A stretch of 64,000 nt of DNA from Qipengyuania flava (GTDB lineage Bacteria > Pseudomonadota > Alphaproteobacteria > Sphingomonadales > Sphingomonadaceae). The stretch's first letter is position 1. The number at the start of each line of letters is the position of its first letter. Of the stretch, positions 34,995-44,460 are shown piece by piece. The notes beneath the pieces were generated by a model. That model searched no databases. It was given only the letters and a program-made list of their open reading frames with translations, and was not told the origin of the DNA. Where the stretch lies: assembly GCF_011762005.1 (NCBI RefSeq), contig NZ_JAASQU010000001.1, positions 1,047,974 to 1,111,973 of the forward strand. Direction: 5' to 3'. A program made the translations under genes and the position numbers.

Positions 34995-37952
34995 TCAGAA
35001 GACCTTGCGGAATTCGATCTCGAACGTCCGGCCCAGCGGGTCGACCAGCCACGGCTGGTAGCTCAGCGGCACCGTGCCGGTCTCGTCGGTCACGCGCTGA
35101 TGCGCATCGAACAGATTGTCCACTCGCAGCGAGAGCCGCGCGCCCTTGAGGAAACCGGGATCCTCGCCCGCAAGCCATTGCTGCTGTTCGAGGTTCATGA
35201 ACAATCGCAGGTCGAAGGTCGCGAGGTCGTGGAAGCTGAGGTCGTCGACTTGCGATCCGCTGGCGTAATTGGCCGACAGGCGCGCGCCGAGACCGTTGTG
35301 GAACAGCCCGCCCTCCATCGTGACATTGTGCCGGCTTACCCCGCTGCCGCTCAGCGCATCGCCGTCGAGCAGGTCGAGTTGCGGTATGCCGTCCGCGATG
35401 ACTGCGTAATTTTCCAGTTCGATCGTGTGATAGACCGACAGGTTCCAGCGGCCCTGGCCGCCACCGGGGCCACCCGGGCCCCCGCCACCGCTACGACCGC
35501 GGCCACCGCCGCCACGCGCTTCGTTATCCGCGGGTGGCGGATCCCCAGCATCGCCGCCCTGACCGCCCGGACGACCTTCGCCATCGGGAGCGGCGCAGAC
35601 GCGCGCACGAAGCTGGTTCAGCCGCTCGGGATCGACCTGGCCATCTGGGCCCGCGAGCCGTTCACGCACGCGCTCGGGCAAGGCCGCGAGGTCGACCGGG
35701 GTCGAAGCGGCGGGATCGGTCGCATTCCAGCCGGTGCATAGCCGTATGCGCGCAGCGTCCATCTCTTCACGGTTCCGTGCACCCTCGGCGCTGCAGATAC
35801 GCTCGCGCGCCTCGGCCACACGCGCCGGGTCGACCTCGCCATTCTCGCCGCGCAGGCGCTGCTGCATCCGTTCCGGCAGCTGCGAGATATCGGGCTGACC
35901 CTCGGATGAGCAGAACTGTTCGCGCATCTGCTGGAAACGCGCGCGATCGGGCGCGCCACCTGTTTGCCCTTGGCCCTGGCCCTCGCCTTGAGAGCTCGAA
36001 CCTCGGGCTGCGGACGCGATCCGCGCCATCATCCCGCCACGCCCACCGCGCGAACCGCCTTCCGATTCCGAGCCGACACGGCCGAAGAAGTTGAAGCCGT
36101 AGCGAATGCGCGACGAACCGCGCTCGGCAAAGGTGACCGCGCGCCTGTCGAGTTCGACCAGCTGGCCGTTCTCGCGCGTGACGCGGTCGGGGAACGCCGC
36201 CTCGATTGCGGGGGTGAGCAGCGGAAAGCTTTCGGTCACGTCATCCGACCGATTGCGGACGTACTCGACGCGGAAATTCGACCGGTCGAACAGGTCGAAA
36301 TCGTAAGAGGCCGCTAGCTTGATGTCGCGCTGAGTCTCGGCCAGCAGGTTGGGGTTGCCTCCCGTCACGACATTGGCGAGCACGGTCTCTCCCGTCGCGA
36401 AATCATAGACTGGCTGATTGACGTCGACGATCTGCGGGTTGCCGAGCTGCGCGATCCCCGGCGCCTGTTCGCGCATTCCGTAACTGGCCTGCAGTGACAG
36501 GCTGTCCGATGGGCGCCAGTTGAGCCCAGCGTTCCAGTTGGTCAGCAAGCCGAAGTCCGACAGGTCCTCGACCCCGCCGCCGAGATCGAGCGTCAGTTCG
36601 CCCAGCGGCGCGAGGAAATCCTCGCGCGCGCTGGCGAGCGGGATGGCCAGGTTGAGCCCCGCCAGCAATTCACGTCGATCAAGCGAGGTTTCGACTCCGG
36701 GATTGCGCGTGTCTTCGCTGTCGATCCCGTCGAGATTGAAGCCTGCCTTCGCGGTGACGTTGACCTCGCCGCTGGGCAGCAGGATCGGTCGCCCGGTCAG
36801 CGTGAGCAGGCTGTCGAGCGTATAGGTCCTGCTGTCGGCCTGCTCGATCCCGCCGGTCGGCAGCGAACCGAGATCGCCGGCAATGTCGATTTCACCCGCG
36901 GCCGCGGCCTCCACGAGTGCGTTTGTGTCGCGTCGCTGGTCGGTCCGCGTGGTGTTCCACCCGCGGGTCGCATCCACCGTGAGGGCCAGATCCCAATCGG
37001 CGATCGGGGCGTTGAATGAACTGCCAAGCGAAGCGGTGGTCGACTTGGTCCGCCGCGTGATCGAGTCGTCGTCGATCGCACGCAGCTGGGAATTTCCGTC
37101 CGGATCGGTCAGCAGGACCGTATCGAGTCCCGAGAGCGAGCGCGAGAAACTGCGATCGAGATTGGCGTTGAGCGACAGGCTGGGCACGCGTGCGCCCTCG
37201 CCGAAAGTCGTGTTCCAGGTGGTTTCGAGTTCAATGCTCTCGCTGTCGGACGCGAGGCTGCGAAACTCGGCCGGATCGGGGTCGCCCGCTACGGTAGGCG
37301 TATTGCTCTCGGTCTGGATGATGTCGCGCTCGACCTCGGTCAGCAGCGATGACGTGTTGAATTCGGCACCGAACAACAGGCGGTTCCCGCCATTGATCGT
37401 CAGCTGCGAGAATTCGACTTCGCCGTTCGACCGGCCTCCGCGCGTCGGCTGACCGTATTCGAGCTCAACCTCGCGGCTGGAGAAATTGTCCTTGAGGATG
37501 AAGTTGATGACCCGCTGGTCGGCGGGATAGCCATATTGCAGCGCCACCTCTTCGGGAAAGACCTGCACTTTCACGATCGCTTCGGGCGGATAGCGGCGGA
37601 ACTCGCGGAAACCCGAAACCCGGCGACCGTTGACGAGGAACACGGGGCGCCCGCTGCCACGGCCGCTGGCCGAACCGGTCTGCGGCGCCAGCTGTTCGAT
37701 CAGGTCGGCCAGCGAATCCGCACCATAGGCGGCGATATCCGCCTCATTGAGTTCGACCACGGGCGGGACATCGGTTTCGACCTGCCCGCGGATACGTTCG
37801 CCGGTAACGACGATGGCGTTGTCGGGCAAAGAAGCTTCGCCGCTATCGGGCGCCTGGCCGGTAGCAGGTGACTGCTCGGCATCCTGTGCAAGGGCAGGCG
37901 TGGCAAGCGCAACTGTCAGCGCAATGGCAGATATCCGAGGGAACAAATGCAT
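34995..37952 (-). CDS. TonB-dependent receptor with a cysteine-repeat insertion in the barrel region
   Basis: This 985-residue outer-membrane receptor has a signal peptide (AIALTVALATPALAQ), a plug domain with GSASGRGSGRPVFLVNGRRV and FPEEVALQYGYPADQRV, and a C-terminal barrel ending in FRKVF. Residues 631-834 do not look like barrel strands. They are rich in glycine, glutamine and arginine and contain two 29-residue repeats that start LPER and end in cysteine (C720 and C786), with further cysteines at 681 and 739. The insertion is probably an extracellular loop. The ligand is unknown; neighbours do not help. Confidence 0.88.
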   Translation of the reverse strand: MHLFPRISAIALTVALATPALAQDAEQSPATGQAPDSGEASLPDNAIVVTGERIRGQVETDVPPVVELNEADIAAYGADSLADLIEQLAPQTGSASGRGSGRPVFLVNGRRVSGFREFRRYPPEAIVKVQVFPEEVALQYGYPADQRVINFILKDNFSSREVELEYGQPTRGGRSNGEVEFSQLTINGGNRLLFGAEFNTSSLLTEVERDIIQTESNTPTVAGDPDPAEFRSLASDSESIELETTWNTTFGEGARVPSLSLNANLDRSFSRSLSGLDTVLLTDPDGNSQLRAIDDDSITRRTKSTTASLGSSFNAPIADWDLALTVDATRGWNTTRTDQRRDTNALVEAAAAGEIDIAGDLGSLPTGGIEQADSRTYTLDSLLTLTGRPILLPSGEVNVTAKAGFNLDGIDSEDTRNPGVETSLDRRELLAGLNLAIPLASAREDFLAPLGELTLDLGGGVEDLSDFGLLTNWNAGLNWRPSDSLSLQASYGMREQAPGIAQLGNPQIVDVNQPVYDFATGETVLANVVTGGNPNLLAETQRDIKLAASYDFDLFDRSNFRVEYVRNRSDDVTESFPLLTPAIEAAFPDRVTRENGQLVELDRRAVTFAERGSSRIRYGFNFFGRVGSESEGGSRGGRGGMMARIASAARGSSSQGEGQGQGQTGGAPDRARFQQMREQFCSSEGQPDISQLPERMQQRLRGENGEVDPARVAEARERICSAEGARNREEMDAARIRLCTGWNATDPAASTPVDLAALPERVRERLAGPDGQVDPERLNQLRARVCAAPDGEGRPGGQGGDAGDPPPADNEARGGGGRGRSGGGGPGGPGGGQGRWNLSVYHTIELENYAVIADGIPQLDLLDGDALSGSGVSRHNVTMEGGLFHNGLGARLSANYASGSQVDDLSFHDLATFDLRLFMNLEQQQWLAGEDPGFLKGARLSLRVDNLFDAHQRVTDETGTVPLSYQPWLVDPLGRTFEIEFRKVF

Positions 37953-38158
37953 GAGAAAGCTTGCAATCCTAGTTCTTGAGCCTGTGTCCTCCCCCCGCCC
38001 TTGCTGCTGGACGAGCTTCGACCGACGGGCAAGAAGCGTCGCGTAACAAAGTGTCGCACCGGCCTTGCGTGGCGATTAACGCCGGACTTCCCTTTTTCGA
38101 CTACTGCGGCTATGGGCGCGCGACACAAATCGACCAACGACACGATCCAAGGAACTAC

Positions 38159-38404
38159 ATGGCGAAAGAAGAACTTCTCGAAATGCGCGGGCGGGTGGTT
38201 GAACTGCTTCCCAATGCGATGTTCCGCGTCGAGCTCGAGAACGGCCATGAAGTGCTCGGCCACACGGCCGGAAAGATGCGCAAGAACCGCATCCGGGTGC
38301 TGGTCGGCGACGAAGTGCTCTGCGAACTCACGCCCTACGATCTGACCAAGGCGCGCATCACCTACCGCTTCATGCCCGGTCGCGGCGGCCCCGGCCCGCA
38401 GTAA
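38159..38404 (+). CDS. infA: Translation initiation factor IF-1
   Basis: IF-1 binds the 30S A-site and supports start-codon selection. The 81-residue OB-fold protein shows [40 protein letters not shown] and [12 protein letters not shown], all diagnostic. It is about nine residues longer than the usual 72 because of a C-terminal GRGGPGPQ tail. The ATG at 38159 follows AAGGA. It heads the infA-maf-RNase E/G-yacG group, which is typical of alphaproteobacteria. Confidence 0.97.
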   Translation: MAKEELLEMRGRVVELLPNAMFRVELENGHEVLGHTAGKMRKNRIRVLVGDEVLCELTPYDLTKARITYRFMPGRGGPGPQ

Positions 38405-38410
38405 CCCACG

Positions 38411-38986
38411 GTGGGCCAGCCCACGCTTATCCTCGCATCGGCCAGTCCCCGCAGGCGCGAACTCATCGCGCGCCTCGGCGTGGAGCCGGCTGCGATCAAT
38501 CCTGCCGATATCGACGAAACCCCGCACAAGGACGAGCTGCCGCGCGACTACGCACGGCGCATGGCGCGCGAGAAGGCCGAAGCGGCAGCCTCGGACGATG
38601 GCCATGTCCTGGCGGGCGACACGGTGGTCTGCGCCGGCCGCCGAATCCTGCCCAAGGCCGAGGATGAAGCGACCGCGCGGCGCTGTCTCGAATTGCTGTC
38701 GGGCCGTCGCCACCGCGTGCTGTCGGCTGTCGCGCTGCGCGCACCCGACGGCAGCCTGCGCGAGCGGCTGAACGAGACCGTGGTCATCTTCAAGCGCCTC
38801 TCGCGCGAGGAAATCGACGCCTATCTCGCCAGTGGCGAATGGGAAGGCAAGGCAGGCGGTTACGCCATCCAGGGCATCGCCGAAGGGCTGATCCGGCGTA
38901 TCCAGGGCAGCCATTCGGGCGTGGTCGGCTTGCCGCTCTACGAGACGCGTACACTGCTCAAATCCGCCGGATTCGACATTGCCTGA
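38411..38986 (+). CDS. maf: Maf-family nucleoside triphosphate pyrophosphatase
   Basis: Maf proteins hydrolyse non-canonical or pyrimidine nucleoside triphosphates to monophosphates. The 191-residue protein opens LILASASPRRRELIARLGVE, has VLAGDTVVCAGRRILPK with the catalytic aspartate, and GGYAIQGIAEGLIRRIQGSH, with YETRTLL near the end. The GTG at 38411 lies six bases after the infA stop. The family splits into dTTP/UTP and m7GTP types; I cannot choose between them here. It overlaps the next gene by eight bases. Confidence 0.92.
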   Translation: MGQPTLILASASPRRRELIARLGVEPAAINPADIDETPHKDELPRDYARRMAREKAEAAASDDGHVLAGDTVVCAGRRILPKAEDEATARRCLELLSGRRHRVLSAVALRAPDGSLRERLNETVVIFKRLSREEIDAYLASGEWEGKAGGYAIQGIAEGLIRRIQGSHSGVVGLPLYETRTLLKSAGFDIA

Positions 38987-39950
38987 GTGGCAGGTCGAGC
39001 ATGGCATCGGCGAAAGCCGCGCCCTGCTGGTCGACGGAGAGAAAACACTCGCGGCGAAGCTGCGCTGGCCGGGCGATTTGCCGGTCGGCACCCCTGTTTC
39101 GGCAGCGCTGTACTCCAAGCCGGCCGGGCGCAGCCGCGGCCTCGCGCGGACGGACAATGGCATCGAATTGCTGGTCGACCGCATCCCTGCCGGCTTTACC
39201 GAAGGCGCGCGCCTGCCACTGGTCGTGACACGCGCAGCGATTGCGGAACGTGGCCGCTTCAAGCGCGCGCAGGCGCGGGTGATCGAGGAATCCGATCCTG
39301 GCAGGTCGGTCCAGGCCGATGATGTCTTTGCGCTGGGCGACACGGTACGGCAGTTGCCCTCAGGCGCGTGGGAGGACATCTGGGATGCGGCTTCTTCGGG
39401 CGAAGTGCCTTTCGCGGGCGGAGCGCTGCTGTTCAGCGTGACCCCGGCAATGACGCTGATCGATATCGATGGCGACCTGCCTCCGCGCGAACTGGCGGTG
39501 GCCGCAGCACCCGCAATCGCACGCTGGCTGCGTCTGTTCGATCTCGGCGGTTCGATCGGGATCGATTTTCCCACCCTGCAGGCGAAGGCCGATCGCAGGG
39601 CGGTGGACGAAGCACTGGCGGCAGCGCTCGACGGCTGGCCGCATGAACGCACCGCGATGAACGGCTTCGGCTTCGTGCAGATCGTCGCGCGGCTGGAAGG
39701 GCCGTCGCTGCTGCACCGTTTCGCAACCGCGCGCGTGGGCGCGGCGGCGCGCATGGCGCTGCGGCGTGCCGAGCGGGTCGAAGGCCCTGGCATGACGCTG
39801 CTCCGCGTCCATCCCGCGCTTGCCGCCAAGCTAAAGGACGAATGGCTGCGCGAACTCGAACGGCGCACCGCGCGCCCGGTGCGGATAGAGACCGACCCGG
39901 GGCTTGCGATCCACGCGGCCACCGCCCAGATCGTGCCGCATGACGAGTAA
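38979..39950 (+). CDS. Short ribonuclease E/G family protein
   Basis: This 323-residue protein has the S1-like and catalytic core of RNase E/G in compact form. MTLIDIDGDLPPRELAVAAA and GSIGIDFPTL hold the two magnesium-binding aspartates of the DNase I-like subdomain. The zinc-link CPxCxG and the long C-terminal scaffold of RNase E are absent. The start is TTG at 38979, overlapping maf by eight bases. Similar short proteins in this gene order are annotated as ribonucleases in alphaproteobacteria; their RNA targets are not established. Confidence 0.82.
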   Translation: MPEWQVEHGIGESRALLVDGEKTLAAKLRWPGDLPVGTPVSAALYSKPAGRSRGLARTDNGIELLVDRIPAGFTEGARLPLVVTRAAIAERGRFKRAQARVIEESDPGRSVQADDVFALGDTVRQLPSGAWEDIWDAASSGEVPFAGGALLFSVTPAMTLIDIDGDLPPRELAVAAAPAIARWLRLFDLGGSIGIDFPTLQAKADRRAVDEALAAALDGWPHERTAMNGFGFVQIVARLEGPSLLHRFATARVGAAARMALRRAERVEGPGMTLLRVHPALAAKLKDEWLRELERRTARPVRIETDPGLAIHAATAQIVPHDE

Positions 39951-40158
39951 GCCCCGCCCCTGCCCGATCTGCAAGAAACCGCGCGACCAATGGCAAGCGC
40001 AGGATGGTGCCGAGGCGGACCGATACGCGCCCTTCTGTTCGAGCCGGTGTCGCGACCGCGACCTCTCGCAATGGTTCGGCGATGGTTATTCGGTGCCCGG
40101 ACGCGCTGCGCTGCCCGAGGAAATTGCCGCCGAAGTGACGCGCGGGACGGAAGAGTGA
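39940..40158 (+). CDS. yacG: DNA gyrase inhibitor YacG
   Basis: YacG is a small zinc protein that binds GyrB and inhibits gyrase. The 72-residue protein has the C-x2-C (CPICKKP) and C-x3-C (FCSSRCRDRDLSQWF) zinc ligands that define the family. The ATG at 39940 overlaps the ribonuclease gene by 11 bases and gives the standard N-terminus; a longer in-frame start would overlap more. It closes the infA gene group. Confidence 0.92.
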   Translation: MTSKPRPCPICKKPRDQWQAQDGAEADRYAPFCSSRCRDRDLSQWFGDGYSVPGRAALPEEIAAEVTRGTEE

Positions 40159-40249
40159 AATTCCCCCCTTGCCAAGGCGTGCCAGCTTCGCCATAGGCGC
40201 GCTCTCATTGCTCGCGGGGCCGCACCGGCCCCTCTCGCCGAAGCAGTGT

Positions 40250-40324
40250 GCCCGGGTAGCTCAGTGGTAGAGCAGACGATTGAAAATCGTCGTGTCGGTG
40301 GTTCGACTCCGCCCCTGGGCACCA
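40250..40324 (+). tRNA. tRNA-Phe (anticodon GAA)
   Basis: A 75-base cloverleaf has acceptor stem GCCCGGG paired with CCTGGGC (one G-T pair), a D-loop AGCTCAGTGGTAGAGC, an anticodon stem GACGA/TCGTC around loop TTGAAAA (anticodon GAA), a T-arm GGTTCGACTCC, discriminator A and an encoded CCA. It follows yacG by 91 bases. Confidence 0.96.
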
Positions 40325-40385
40325 CTTCGCTACCCCGGCCAATCGTAGAAAACTTGCCTCGCCGCTCCTACCAGCGCGCGGCCGA

Positions 40386-41642
40386 CTATTGCGTCGCCAG
40401 ATCGTCCGCCGCGGCGCCGATTTCGGCCCAGATGCGCGCCAGGTCTTCATCCTCGATACAATAAGGCGGCATGACGTAGACGGTGTTGCCGAGGGGGCGC
40501 AGCAACAGCTCCGCCTCGCGGAACCGGCGCAACAGCCGCGGTCCGAGTTCGGAAAGATAGCTCCCCGCCGGATCGCCCAGTTCGAGCGCGGCGATCGTGC
40601 CGCAGCGCCGGGCATTGCGCACCATGGCATGTCCCGACAGCGCATCGAGATGCGTCTGCTGCTTTTCTGCCAGCGTTGCGACACGTTCGCGCACGGGTTC
40701 TTCGCGCCAGATCGCCAGATTGGCGACCGCTGCGGCGCAGGCCAGCGGATTGGCAGTGTAGCTCGACGAATGGTAGAAGGTCCGCGTGCGGTCGGTCGAA
40801 TAATGCGCCTCCCAGATCGGCTCGCTCGCCATCGTCACCGCGAGCGGTATCGCGCCCCCGGTCAGCCCCTTCGACAGGCACATGATGTCGGGCACTACGC
40901 CGGCCTGCTCGCAGGCGGTCAGCGTGCCCGTGCGGCCCCATCCGGTCATGACCTCGTCGGCGATGAACAGCGTGCCATGCGCGGCGCAGATCGCGCTCAT
41001 CTCGGCTAGCACTGCGGGCGGATACATCAGCATGCCCCCTGCCCCCAGCACCAGCGGCTCGACGATGAATGCCGCCGCGCCTGCAGCGCATTCTGCCTCC
41101 AGCGCGTCAAGTGTGGGTTGCGGGTCCTCGGCGGGAAATGGCACTCGCCCGACATCGAACAGCATCGGCGCATAGGCGGCGTTGAACACGCCGCGCGCGC
41201 CGACCGACATCGCGCCGATCGTGTCGCCATGGTAGGAATGCTCCATCACCACGATCCGGCTGCGCGCCTCGCCGCGATGCGCCCAGTAACCGAGCGCCAT
41301 CTTGAGCGCGACCTCGACCGCGGTCGACCCGCTGTCGGAGAAAAACACGCGGGTGAGCGCATCGGGGAGGATGCGGCGCAATTCATGCGCCACGTCTTCG
41401 GCGGGCTGGTGCGTCCAGCCGGCAAAGATCATCTGGTCGAGCCGCTGCGCCTGATCGGCGATCGCCTGCATGATGCGCGGGTGGCAATGGCCATGCGTGG
41501 TCACCCACCAGCTCGAGATCGCATCGACGATCCGGCGTCCGTCCTCGGTGTACAACGCGGCGCCCTCGGCATGCGTGACCAGCGGGACGGGATCACCGAG
41601 ACCGTGCTGCGTGAAAGGATGCCAGACGGGGGATTGGGTCAT
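40386..41642 (-). CDS. bioA: Adenosylmethionine-8-amino-7-oxononanoate aminotransferase
   Basis: BioA uses SAM as amino donor to convert KAPA to DAPA in biotin synthesis. The 418-residue class-III aminotransferase has [42 protein letters not shown], the PLP aspartate in [14 protein letters not shown] and the PLP lysine in CLSKGLTGG. The W-W pair in SSWWVTT is typical of BioA rather than of related aminotransferases. Its start overlaps the bioD stop (ATGA), so bioF-bioD-bioA form one operon on the minus strand. Confidence 0.95.
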   Translation of the reverse strand: MTQSPVWHPFTQHGLGDPVPLVTHAEGAALYTEDGRRIVDAISSWWVTTHGHCHPRIMQAIADQAQRLDQMIFAGWTHQPAEDVAHELRRILPDALTRVFFSDSGSTAVEVALKMALGYWAHRGEARSRIVVMEHSYHGDTIGAMSVGARGVFNAAYAPMLFDVGRVPFPAEDPQPTLDALEAECAAGAAAFIVEPLVLGAGGMLMYPPAVLAEMSAICAAHGTLFIADEVMTGWGRTGTLTACEQAGVVPDIMCLSKGLTGGAIPLAVTMASEPIWEAHYSTDRTRTFYHSSSYTANPLACAAAVANLAIWREEPVRERVATLAEKQQTHLDALSGHAMVRNARRCGTIAALELGDPAGSYLSELGPRLLRRFREAELLLRPLGNTVYVMPPYCIEDEDLARIWAEIGAAADDLATQ

Positions 41643-42259
41643 GCGAAATCGTCCAGGTCGAAATTGTCGGCAAAGGCGGCGGACAGCGTTTCCGCATCAA
41701 GCGTCGGCAGTATCGGCAATCGGCCCAGCCGGCGGACATTGCCCAAACGGCAGATCGTCGCCTCGCTGTCCTCCACCGGACCGCCGATGAAGGCGACGCC
41801 GTGCACCGCCACGCCGCGCGCACGCAGCGCCTCGATCGTCAGCAGCGAGTGGTTGATCGTGCCGAGTGCCGTGCGCGCGACGACAATGGCGGGCAGCGCC
41901 CAGCGCGCGAACATATCGGCATAAAGTACCCCCCCGCCGAGGGGGACGAGCGCCCCGCCCGCGCCTTCGACCACCAGCGGACGTTGTGCTGGCAGCGCAA
42001 GGCGTTCGGGGTCGATCGCAATGCCGTCGATCTCTGCGGCGCGATGCGGCGAACACGGCGTTACGAGGCGATAGGCTTCGGGCAGCACCCGGGCTTCGGG
42101 CAGCCCTGTCAGGCGCGCGACCTGCGCCCGATCGCCGCCTTCGTCGAGCCCCGCCTGCACCGGCTTCCAGTAATGCGCGTCGAGCGCGCCGGTCAGCGCA
42201 GCGGCGAAGACGGTCTTGCCGACATCGGTGTCGGTGCCGGTAACGACGAACGCGGTCAT
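41639..42259 (-). CDS. bioD: Dethiobiotin synthetase
   Basis: BioD closes the ureido ring of dethiobiotin from DAPA, CO2 and ATP. The 206-residue P-loop protein has [27 protein letters not shown] (substrate lysine), [13 protein letters not shown] and [20 protein letters not shown]. The ATG at 42259 overlaps the bioF stop as ATGA and begins with the canonical strand; a longer in-frame opening lies inside bioF. No bioB or bioC gene is present in the window. Confidence 0.95.
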   Translation of the reverse strand: MTAFVVTGTDTDVGKTVFAAALTGALDAHYWKPVQAGLDEGGDRAQVARLTGLPEARVLPEAYRLVTPCSPHRAAEIDGIAIDPERLALPAQRPLVVEGAGGALVPLGGGVLYADMFARWALPAIVVARTALGTINHSLLTIEALRARGVAVHGVAFIGGPVEDSEATICRLGNVRRLGRLPILPTLDAETLSAAFADNFDLDDFA

Positions 42260-43401
42260 GCGAGAAACTCCGAAAGCGTGGTGGCCAGCGCATCGATCTG
42301 CGGCTTGCCGATATTGAGCGTGAGCGAGATGCGCAGGCGGCTGGTGCCCGCAGGCACGGTGGGCGGACGGATGCCGCGAATATCGAAGCCCGCCTCGCGA
42401 AGGCGCCGCGCGAGTGCCATGGTACGCGCGTCCTCGCCCACCACCAGCGGCATGATCTGCGAGCCGCTCCGCGTCACTCCGAGCGGACCGAGTGCCTCCT
42501 CCGCATAAGCGATCAGATCTGCAAGCCGCGCGCGCCGCTGGGGCTCGTCGTCCAGCACGCGCAGGGCCTCGCGCACGCAGGCGGCCATCAGCGGCGACGG
42601 CGCAGTCGAGAAGATGAAGCTGCGCGCGCGGTTGACGAGATGGTCGCGCATGATCCGCGGGCCGCACAGAAGCGCGCCTTCCGCCCCCAGCGCCTTGCCG
42701 CAGGTACGCAGCACGATAGCGTTCTCGCGCCCGTCCAGCTCTGCCGCCAGACCGCGCCCCCCGGCACCGAAAACGCCGGTGGCATGCGCATCGTCCGCCA
42801 GCAGCACCGCACCGTATCGATCGGCAATCTGGGCCAGTTCGGCCAGCGGCGCGCGGTCGCCGTCCATGCTGTAGAGCGACTCAACCGCGATCCAAGCGGT
42901 TCCGCGCGCATTGTCGGCCCGCCAGCGTCGCAGCGCATCGGCAAAGGCATCGGCGTCATTATGCGCGACGGCGACACATTCGGCGCGGGCCAGCCGCATG
43001 CCTTCATGCGCGCTCGCGTGCACCAGCGCGTCATGGAAGATCGCGTCGCCACGCTGCGGCAACGTCGCCAGCAAGGCGCTGTTGGCGGTATAGCCATTCG
43101 CAAGGAACAGCGCGCTTTCGCAGCCGAAAAAAACCGCGGCCTCGCTTTCGAGCAATTCATGTTCTTCGTGATTGCCGCGCAGCAATCGCGACCCGCCCGC
43201 GCCCACGGGAACCCCGCGCGCCAGCGCATCGGTGATGGCCTGCCCGAGACGCGGATCGCCCGCCAGCGCGAGATAGTCGTTGGACGAGAAATCGGCGCCC
43301 TGCGCGCGCGACAGGAAGCGTTGCCGGGAACGCTCGGCAAGCGCGGCGAGATCGGCCTGCTGCGCGGTCAGCGGATGCGGTTGGGCGGCGGGGAAATCCA
43401 T
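42256..43401 (-). CDS. bioF: 8-Amino-7-oxononanoate synthase
   Basis: BioF condenses pimeloyl-ACP with alanine to make KAPA. The 381-residue alpha-oxoamine synthase shows [29 protein letters not shown], the cofactor histidine in [13 protein letters not shown] and the PLP lysine in [13 protein letters not shown]. The start is ATG at 43401; ATG at 43419 in the same frame is nearly as good, and neither has a clear ribosome site. It is the first gene of the bioFDA operon. Confidence 0.95.
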   Translation of the reverse strand: MDFPAAQPHPLTAQQADLAALAERSRQRFLSRAQGADFSSNDYLALAGDPRLGQAITDALARGVPVGAGGSRLLRGNHEEHELLESEAAVFFGCESALFLANGYTANSALLATLPQRGDAIFHDALVHASAHEGMRLARAECVAVAHNDADAFADALRRWRADNARGTAWIAVESLYSMDGDRAPLAELAQIADRYGAVLLADDAHATGVFGAGGRGLAAELDGRENAIVLRTCGKALGAEGALLCGPRIMRDHLVNRARSFIFSTAPSPLMAACVREALRVLDDEPQRRARLADLIAYAEEALGPLGVTRSGSQIMPLVVGEDARTMALARRLREAGFDIRGIRPPTVPAGTSRLRISLTLNIGKPQIDALATTLSEFLA

Positions 43402-43550
43402 CGCGCGCCAGCTACCCATCGCGCCGCGCGGCTGCAATTGCTTTCGCCCCCGTGCTTCTGTATGGCTCGCGCATCGCCCCGGCAGTCGTGATCGCTCGTC
43501 GATTCCGCCGCCGGGGCGCAAGCTTTTCAAGCGCGAAGGAATGCATATCC

Positions 43551-44354
43551 ATGGCTCGTCGTCGCCAGATCTACGAAGGCAAGGCCAAGATCCTCTACGA
43601 GGGTCCTGAACCGGGCACGATCATCCAGTACTTCAAGGACGATGCCACCGCGTTCAACGCGGAGAAAAAGGGCACGATCAACGGCAAGGGCGTGATCAAC
43701 AATCGCATCAGCGAATATGTGTTCTCGCGCCTGTCGCATATCGGCATTCCGACGCATTTCATCCGTCGCCTCAACATGCGCGAGCAGTTGGTCCGGCAGG
43801 TCGAGATCATCCCGCTGGAAGTGGTGGTGCGCAACGTTGCCGCCGGATCGCTGTCAAAACGCCTCGGGATCGAGGAAGGCGAACTGCTGCCGCACACGCT
43901 GATCGAATATTGCCTCAAGGACGACGCGCTGGGCGACCCCAAGGTTTCGGAAGAGGAGATCGCCTGCTTCAACTGGTGCAGCCATGAAGAGTTGCAGGAC
44001 ATGTCGAGCATGGCGATCCGCATCAACGACTTCCTGTGCGGCATGTTCAGCGCGATCGACATCCGCCTGATCGACTTCAAGCTGGAATTCGGTCGCATTT
44101 GGGACGGCGATTACAGCCGCGTGATCCTGGCCGACGAGATCAGCCCCGATGGCTGCCGCCTGTGGGATATCAACACCGGCGAAAAGCTCGACAAGGACCG
44201 CTTCCGCCGCGACATGGGCGGCGAGAGCGAAGCCTATCAGGAAGTCGCGCGCCGTCTCGGCCTGCTGCAAAACGACGATAACGGCCCCGGCGAAGTGCTC
44301 GACATGAACGCGCACCGCGGGCGCCTGCGGACGCCGGCCAAGCCCAAGAAGTAA
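43551..44354 (+). CDS. purC: Phosphoribosylaminoimidazole-succinocarboxamide synthase
   Basis: PurC (SAICAR synthase) joins aspartate to CAIR in purine synthesis. The 267-residue protein opens [16 protein letters not shown] and has [35 protein letters not shown] and [20 protein letters not shown]. The ATG at 43551 is chosen. The gene ends at a bidirectional hairpin. In many relatives purC is followed directly by purS and purQ; here a receptor gene on the other strand separates them by 2.6 kb. Confidence 0.96.
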   Translation: MARRRQIYEGKAKILYEGPEPGTIIQYFKDDATAFNAEKKGTINGKGVINNRISEYVFSRLSHIGIPTHFIRRLNMREQLVRQVEIIPLEVVVRNVAAGSLSKRLGIEEGELLPHTLIEYCLKDDALGDPKVSEEEIACFNWCSHEELQDMSSMAIRINDFLCGMFSAIDIRLIDFKLEFGRIWDGDYSRVILADEISPDGCRLWDINTGEKLDKDRFRRDMGGESEAYQEVARRLGLLQNDDNGPGEVLDMNAHRGRLRTPAKPKK

Positions 44355-44404
44355 CGCGCGCCGCCGTGCCCGGCACGGGCTGCACGGCGCTGCCGCAGCA
44401 AAGA

Positions 44405-44441
44405 AAAGGGCCGGAGGGATCGCTCCCCCCGGCCCTTTTTC
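44405..44441. terminator. Bidirectional rho-independent terminator between purC and the receptor gene
   Basis: Stem AAAAGGGCCGG (44405-44415) pairs with CCGGCCCTTTT (44430-44440), with a further inner GGG/CCC. On the plus strand it ends in a T-run, and on the minus strand it is followed by CTTTTCTTT. It therefore can stop purC and the convergent receptor gene. Confidence 0.8.
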
Positions 44442-44460
44442 GTGGCGGTAGCTCGCGCGC

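Noticed and set aside
37916-39922. A 668-codon minus-strand open frame across infA, maf and the ribonuclease
   Set aside because: Antisense to three genes in a well-known order. No motif is seen in its translation.
40250-40324. tRNA-Phe as an integration site
   Set aside because: No integrase gene or duplicated tRNA 3' end was seen near it.
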